Assembly: GCA_021234535.1 (NCBI GenBank)
Contig: CM037833.1
Coordinates: 5,044,709-5,108,708, forward strand
Reading direction: 5' to 3'
DNA: 64,000 nucleotides
Source: Stichopus chloronotus
Lineage: Eukaryota > Echinodermata > Holothuroidea > Aspidochirotida > Stichopodidae
The notes beneath the pieces were generated by a model, which saw nothing but the letters and a program-made list of their open reading frames with translations, did not search any database and was not told where the DNA came from. Below are positions 58,252 to 64,000 of this stretch, in pieces. Position 1 is the first letter of the stretch. Every line of letters starts with the position of its first letter. The translations under genes and the position numbers were made by a program.

Positions 58252-61134
58252 CTCCTCGTTGACGGGCTCTTATTTTTAAGAGTGGAGGTCATCACTGGAA
58301 AGGCCATTGTTGGAACGTGTTAACGTTAGAGACGATACACTGTTTCCCTAAAAATTGGGTGAAACCAGGCTACCACCAAATCCTGGTGTAACCATGTTCC
58401 CTCAGTAGGGCAAACGTTTGTGTGTCCCAGAAAAAATCGGAGTAAGGATTCCTTGGGATCAAGGGAAACGCTTCCTACGTTTATGAGGGAAACTGATAGT
58501 AGATGGGGAACCTGTTTACTGGTGGTAGCAGAAGTGGCAACCAAGGAAGTGAAACCTGCAGGGAAACATGACACATTGGTGTAATACAACCCCTCGACAA
58601 AAAGATGCAGAGTTACCAGCAATAGACCAAGTGTCCCCCTGTACAGACTTCATGCCAAAACATGGTTTACCTAGTTATTTTCAGCGAATCATCACATAAC
58701 TTTACACAGCATTATTTAAAACAACCTTTCTAAGTGATTAGACTCTCAACAACCTTAACATCAATGCTGGAGAATGCGATAGAGAAAGCTTCCAACAATA
58801 GAAAAAAAATTGCAGCAACTTCTTGCAAATTACATTTCTATATTACTAGACTCTAGATACATTTTACTCTAAAGCTGGAAATGTGCAATGAGTGATTTGG
58901 TTAAAGCATTGATTGATTGATTGAAGTGCTCAGATTCCACCCCCCCCAAAAAAAAACATGAAGAATTAACACTTTTCAAATGCATACTGCAAATTATGAC
59001 AGGAAGAACTAACCGTTATAAGGCGTGCTCCTTTGCCAGTTTCACACTGAAAATGCAACAAATATGCTCTAAAAAGAAAAAGTTAAGTTATCAAAATTTA
59101 TGAAAAAGGTAACTCCACGTGACTAGACTCTTAACAGCTTTCACATCAATGCTTACTTCAACACTTTTCAAATGAAGTTTCAGATGTGAACTAGCAGCTG
59201 AAATCACATGAGGACTATCAAAAAGGATAAGTTTTCTCTGCCACTGTGACAACACTTTGGGCTCTCTGGGTCTCCGATTACAGCAACGAACGGATTCAAA
59301 TCGGCTGCTTCTACGATCTGCTCTCTGGGGGCTTCCCGCGGTTATTGATTTAACATTGAAACTTATAACACCAGCTTGATGCATATCTTTTTCCTGATAA
59401 AAGCAAACGTCATTTTGAGTATAATAGGGGAACTGAAACTAGTCTTGTCGGTGCTTCTAGCTGCTTTCTAATCTACACATCACTTTGGAAATTCCTTTCC
59501 TACAACAGAAAGTTTTGTTCCACCTTGGTTTTCCAGTCAGTTTACTCTTGCGTCACAAACAATTTCATCTAGGTCTCTAGTTTTCCTTTTTTGGAGAGGA
59601 GTGATGTCACGATTTAAAGCTCACCTCAAATACTTTACTGAAGCTTTCATTGTTGAAGGAAGTGGGCAGCAACAGAAGTGCAGATACTGTACTTTCCTCG
59701 AGTTGCAGGTATTTCATCGATGAAGGCAGGATATTAGCTTTGCCCCGAGTTTGTGCTTGTTTTTTCAAAGCTATTTTGCTTAATGAGTTCTTGAAAGTCT
59801 CATGGAATTCTGTGTCTGTTAGGTGTGCAGGCGTGTTAGGCGGGAGGGGGTTGGACTTAATAAATTGTCTCCTCCGTGCTACTAGGGGCGCAAATCCCGG
59901 GTGGGGTGTGGATTTGAGTAATCCATGAGTAAAATATGGAGGTTACATGGTTAATAGTTCCATGCCTAATAGCTCTGAAACACGGCTGTTAACTTTCCTA
60001 TATAGATAAAACTAATTTTACTTTGGACAGCAGATACGCTACAATTATACAACGGACTACGTGTTTTCATGTCTGAGGATCGAAGCTATATGAAATTCCA
60101 TGTACGTAGCAAAGGACAAATGCACGTCATCATGTGAAAACATACTGCCCCTCACTTCCTCTCGCAAACCTTGTACTCAAACTAACCCGTTTTCTAGTTA
60201 CAGTAACTGTACTAAAACCCACGAGGATTACATTGGAACAGTTTTTCTGAAGCTTCGGAAATGCTAGAACACAAGAGCTTCCACCAGGGGCCCTTTGGGG
60301 CTTTGCGCTCGCGGTGCCCGCTACGCGTGCACAGTTTAATACTCATGGGCACATCATAATCATTTTCGCCCCCTCACTCTCATACCCTATCAAAATCCTT
60401 TTGAAAACACTAACGGGGTGGGGGGGGGGCAGCCCCAGTTTGTCAATGGTCCATTCACTCATCTAATTGTCTAACTGTGGGTTTGCTTCTCATTGCCTCA
60501 AATAAGCATGATGATATCACATGGCAGTATTTACCACATGCTGTCCACCTCAGTAGGTCTGCACATGGAAACATGGGCGAATGAATTCCCTAGAGGTAAG
60601 GTGAAACAACGAATGCACCAGAACGTAACCCACACTGTAGTTACACCCACCGTCCTAAGTGTAATTCTGGAGACTCAACTGTGACGTTTAATTCGAAAAT
60701 CAGTTGCTGAACGAACTTTTTCTGTGAAGTATGAAACCACTCGTAGTTTACTTGCCCATGAAGCAACAAAACGTGTGTCTTTCAAATTGCTTTGCTCTCG
60801 AAAATCCTAGTTAACAGTCGACTTGTTCAAATGCACTACACACATTGGGCAATAAAATCTTGACTTGGTCCTTGATTAAGTATCCTAAGCAATATTTTTT
60901 CTCTCTTCAAAACATTCATGTTGAGTATATCAAACGTTTAACCAGTTTCCATAATATTGTTTCAAAAGAACATCTTTTGTTCACTAGTCATTGGCGGGAA
61001 TTTGAGGTCGCATTTTATAGCTTTTGTAGATAAGATGCCTGTTACTTATAGCATAATGAATGCCTTCTTCCTTGACCTTTCCACCACGAGAGGCTGTTTC
61101 AGATGGTTAAAATTAGTTCTTGGTGAATTCGCAG
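58252..61134. other. Long spacer, no gene recognised
   Basis: Weak internal repetition near 58735, 58845 and 59118 ('actagactct.aac...tcacatcaatgct'). A TTGATTGA run lies near 58908-58924 and a poly-G run near 60420. A minus-strand frame at 58326-58622 is 98 codons but has no recognised motif. Otherwise unremarkable. Confidence 0.4.
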
Positions 61135-61292
61135 GAGGTGACAGCAGAGAAAATATTCCAGGAAATCATCTTGCATTATAACAAATATTCCCTGGTTCCA
61201 GAGGAAGTCAGGGTTTGGTCTCAAAGATATTTGGGAATGATTGCGAATGATAGAAGTAACGTATCCATTAATTTGCGGAATTATCAAAGAGG
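61135..61292 (+). CDS. Possible single exon of an unrecognised gene
   Basis: Acceptor TTCGCAG|GAG and donor AGAGG|GTAACT bound 158 bases with an open frame: EVTAEKIFQEIILHYNKYS then SLVPEEVRVWSQRYLGMIAN and DRSNVSINLRNY. The composition and length look like a real exon, but no neighbouring exon in phase and no family were recognised. Could be part of a decayed transposon gene. Confidence 0.3.
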
Positions 61293-62497
61293 GTAACTTG
61301 ATTTGAAGTAGAATCAAATTGGAAAGAAGAGGTAATAATGAAACAGAGAGAGTTAGTTTGGTGGCAATAACTGAGGAATTTGGAAAGTTGAGAGAACGAC
61401 TGCCGTGGCGTTGCGTGCTGTGAATAATATGCGGTATAACTACTAAAGCACAGGCATTTTTAAGAAGGGTCAACCTGTTGAGGCGTTTGCTATTATTCAG
61501 CGCCATGCTTGAATCTGGTCATGACACGGCATTACTACAGTAAAATAGACATGAGCGAATGATCTTAATATGAATGCGAAGAATGCCAATAATTCACTTA
61601 AGGTTTTGTACGAATGTGACTTTAAATAACAATATTGCATTAAGGCCTTATTGCTGGAGGGGAAATGTTCCCATCTTTAAAATCATTTCACATACGAGTA
61701 GATTAATAGTCCATTTGAACTAAGGTAGCCTGCAAATTTTATTTTCAAGAAACAAGTTCTTACAAAAATACTGTGTTGCCTCGTAGCCCATGAGTAATTT
61801 GTTCACTGAACCTTTTTAAGTATTAGAAAAGCAATTTCAACTTAATTGCAACAATTTAAACTTTAAACAGTTAAGTCTGTTGGCGTGATGTACCGGTCAG
61901 AAAATAGGTCCTCTGGTTCAGTCAGTACGACCAATCTCCTCACGGAAATAGGAATGATCAAAGTTAAACTATGCCGGGTCAGATGCCACCTTCTCAAGGG
62001 AAACTTTAGACAATGAGGGGTAACTGGAACTTAATTTAGCTGTTTCTGAAAATAAAAGTCACTTTTCACGGCAAGAAAGGCAATGGAGGTATTAGATTCT
62101 CCAGTAGAAGCGAAAGTAACTCTGTCTGCACCTCTTTACACAGGAGGCTACAAAACCACTGACCATAAACGGGCTCCTGATAATAATATTAGCAAATACA
62201 ACGATGTAGTTACAGAACTTTCTTGGGAGGCGGGTGATATAGACTGTAGCCTTAACTACTATAGGCCACCCCCTTTTTTTACGAAGCAAATTTCCTCGTT
62301 CAAACCAGAGCAATAAATAGGAAAAAAAGCTGTTCAAACGGGTTGACAAAGAAACAAACTTAGAAATGAACAATTGAGTCTCATAATTAAAGTCTCTGCT
62401 TAGGAATAATGAAAATCTCTGCTTATAATTGAGTGCCCATAGATATTTCCCAGTTTAGCATGCACATGAGCGGCCGATACTTTTTGGTTCAGCTCAT
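61293..62497. other. Spacer
   Basis: Short frames only. 62040-62320 has one plus-strand frame of 77 codons without recognised motif. Confidence 0.4.
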
Positions 62498-62752
62498 CTA
62501 GTGCAATTGTAAAGTGGGGGTATATTGTAATCGTGTAGGGGAAACCACAGAGGCGCCTATGTAGGCAGCGGTATGTGCTGCCAAAAAAACCTGATTTTCC
62601 GACAGCAGCTGGCGTATTTTGTGACTATTGGAAAAAGTTCCAACAATTCCCTTCCATGTGGTAACTGCCTTTGACACACGGTCTTCATCCGTCATTGAAT
62701 TGGTAATGGCTAGATGTAAGTTATGCCCAGAGCAAGAAAGGCGGGTCATCAC
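62498..62752 (-). pseudogene. hAT transposase internal fragment
   Basis: Minus-strand block TRLSCSGHNLHLAITNSM then DRVSKAVTTWKGIVGTFSNS and HKIRQLL. The CxGHxLHLA...S...WK.IV..F..S pattern is the RNase-H-fold insertion region of ZBED-like hAT transposases. A TGA lies just upstream and neither the BED finger nor the C-terminal dimerisation block is found nearby. A short orphan fragment of a third hAT copy. Confidence 0.6.
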
Positions 62753-63740
62753 AACTTTTCAGGTGTGTGAGAACCTGGAAGACAAATCGTCTCCAGACGT
62801 TTACTTTATAAATGCCAAGTGTCAACTATGAAGTTAGCAGTTACTCCTCAGTACGGGTCAGTGGTCCTACCGGACCACATAGCCATCGTCCTTTTGCTGC
62901 ACAAGTTCAGCCTTTATATCATCTTGCAATAAAAGGCAGACAGTGCGGTGTTTGTGAAACAGTTCCGACCAGGCAAGTCTTACCGGAAATGAAAAGCTTT
63001 CAACATCTTTCTCAACCCCTCTTTGTCGATAGGAAGACATGGGTATGGGAGTCACTGGCAATGCAATAAAGTCACTGCTTCTGTGAGGGTCTTCCACTTC
63101 TTCCCACCCTTGGGGGTACACTTAAAACTGAAGTCCCTGACGTTTTGACAGCCCTCTGGATTTAGTCAAAGCGAAGGCATCGGTGTTGTCGATCTTTAGG
63201 TGTTTCAGCAGCTGACTTTCTTGACTCCTTTGAGAACGAAATCAGGTTCCCCTAGCAATGTTGCCCTCAAATCAGGTTAGAAAATTTTGATGATGTTGCA
63301 TAGTTGTTGCATGACATATCGACGAAATTAAGTATGCTATTACGTAAGAAGGTAGTCTTGCAACAGCTGTTTACCTAGAAGGTTACACCCAATATTTTAC
63401 AGGAGTTCTCTGGCACGGAGATGAAAAAGACGGGGCAGCAGCATCATCTATGCTGCTCTTCTCGTGACTACAATCGTTTTTTTTTTCATTTTGCGGTGTG
63501 CAGTTCCGAAAAATGTGCTGGGCAGTTGATTTTGAAGCTGATTAACGTATCGGCAGAAAACCGAAATAGAAGAACAAGGACATGTCTACTGTTTACCACA
63601 GCCAAACGAAAAGCACTCATGAAGACTTACATGACCAACGAAGAAGATGCACAACCATTATTTAGATGATTGCGTGACATGGCAGTAATGGCCTGTAAAA
63701 GCTGAAGCAATGGAGAGGTAGTAACATAAGAAGTTAGCTT
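62753..63740. other. Spacer
   Basis: No gene recognised; frames up to 85 codons without motifs. Possible further decayed hAT sequence upstream of the 62.5-kb fragment. Confidence 0.35.
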
Positions 63741-64000
63741 TAGTATGATAAAGGACGAGACACATCAAGTATGACATCAGTTACACTTACCCTTCTGGAG
63801 ATGTTGTGAATACGTTTTAACATTTTGACCTACGGTGACCTGAACCATAAACAATAGGAATCATCTACTCAATATGACCACGCCACACAGTAAGTATGAC
63901 ATCAGTCACAGTTACTGTTCACAAGGTTTTGGGTTTCGATGATAATCGTAACCTTTGTAATCATGCATATGTGTGTGTATTGTGTGTCCGTGACGCCCTA
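63741..64000 (+). repeat. Dispersed repeat, copy 2, truncated by the window end
   Basis: Contains 'caagtatgacatcagttacacttac' (about 63767) and again 'taagtatgacatcagtcacagttac' (about 63892), a direct duplication of about 125 bp. It then runs into the GATGATAATCGTAA...GTGTGTCCGTGACGCC segment shared with 57028. The complete unit is therefore longer than either visible copy. Confidence 0.75.

Noticed and set aside
58326..58622. 98-codon minus-strand frame
   Set aside because: No motif, no splice context, low-complexity hydrophobic and threonine-rich composition.
61099..61506. 135-codon minus-strand frame rich in leucine and serine
   Set aside because: It is antisense to the exon-like block at 61135-61292 and shows no motif; judged a shadow.
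1..64000. CRISPR array, rRNA, operon structures
   Set aside because: No regular short direct repeats with unique spacers, no rRNA-like conserved core, and the DNA is clearly eukaryotic.

Overview
This is eukaryotic, metazoan DNA. Genes are split by GT-AG introns, one gene ends in an AATAAA signal, there are no operons or ribosome-binding sites, and A+T-rich spacer dominates. The transposable elements (C2H2/DDE genes, hAT, piggyBac, a CR1/L2/Jockey-like LINE, a Tx1-like LINE) and the frequent TAGGCCTA-type words suggest a marine deuterostome invertebrate, most likely an echinoderm such as a sea cucumber. That placement is inference, not proof.

Layout: 0.1-5.1 kb holds a C2H2 finger plus DDE transposase-like gene (one frameshift), followed four bases later by a two-exon SAM-domain gene. 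5.1-16.6 kb is spacer with microsatellites, decayed repeats, fold-back MITEs and a lone retroelement primer-binding-like site. 16.7-19.5 kb (minus strand) holds a hAT fragment, then a decayed Ulp1/C48 protease and a decayed YqaJ nuclease. 23.0-28.1 kb is a 3.5-copy tandem array of a roughly 1.57-kb unit carrying broken minus-strand coding sequence. 28.3-28.8 kb is a TTAA-flanked MITE. 31.7-34.9 kb is an APE-type LINE broken by frameshifts. 37.0-37.5 kb is a fragment related to the 0.1-kb zinc-finger gene. 39.2-40.7 kb is a decayed hAT transposase.

41.2-46.5 kb is an eight-exon DDE-transposase-like gene with clear splice sites and a poly(A) signal. It converges with 46.7-48.8 kb (minus), a three-exon gene with the cysteine-rich domain known from the P2X7 C-terminus. 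50.3-50.9 kb holds unrecognised minus-strand exons. 51.1-52.7 kb (minus) is a piggyBac-derived transposase lacking its third catalytic aspartate. 53.2-56.8 kb is a Tx1-like LINE with a deleted RT motif. 57.7-58.3 kb (minus) is a PC4-domain reading frame with one stop. 62.5 kb holds another hAT fragment, and the last 250 bp are a dispersed repeat also present at 57.0 kb.

Few genes here look like ordinary host genes. The window is a cemetery of several unrelated transposon classes with a handful of possibly functional or co-opted transposon-derived genes: C2H2/DDE plus SAM, the eight-exon DDE gene, and the P2X7-like ballast gene. The most unusual items are the YqaJ plus Ulp1 pair, the adjacent transposase/SAM pair, and the tandem pseudogene array. 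Calls rest on motif recognition by eye; no database search was possible.
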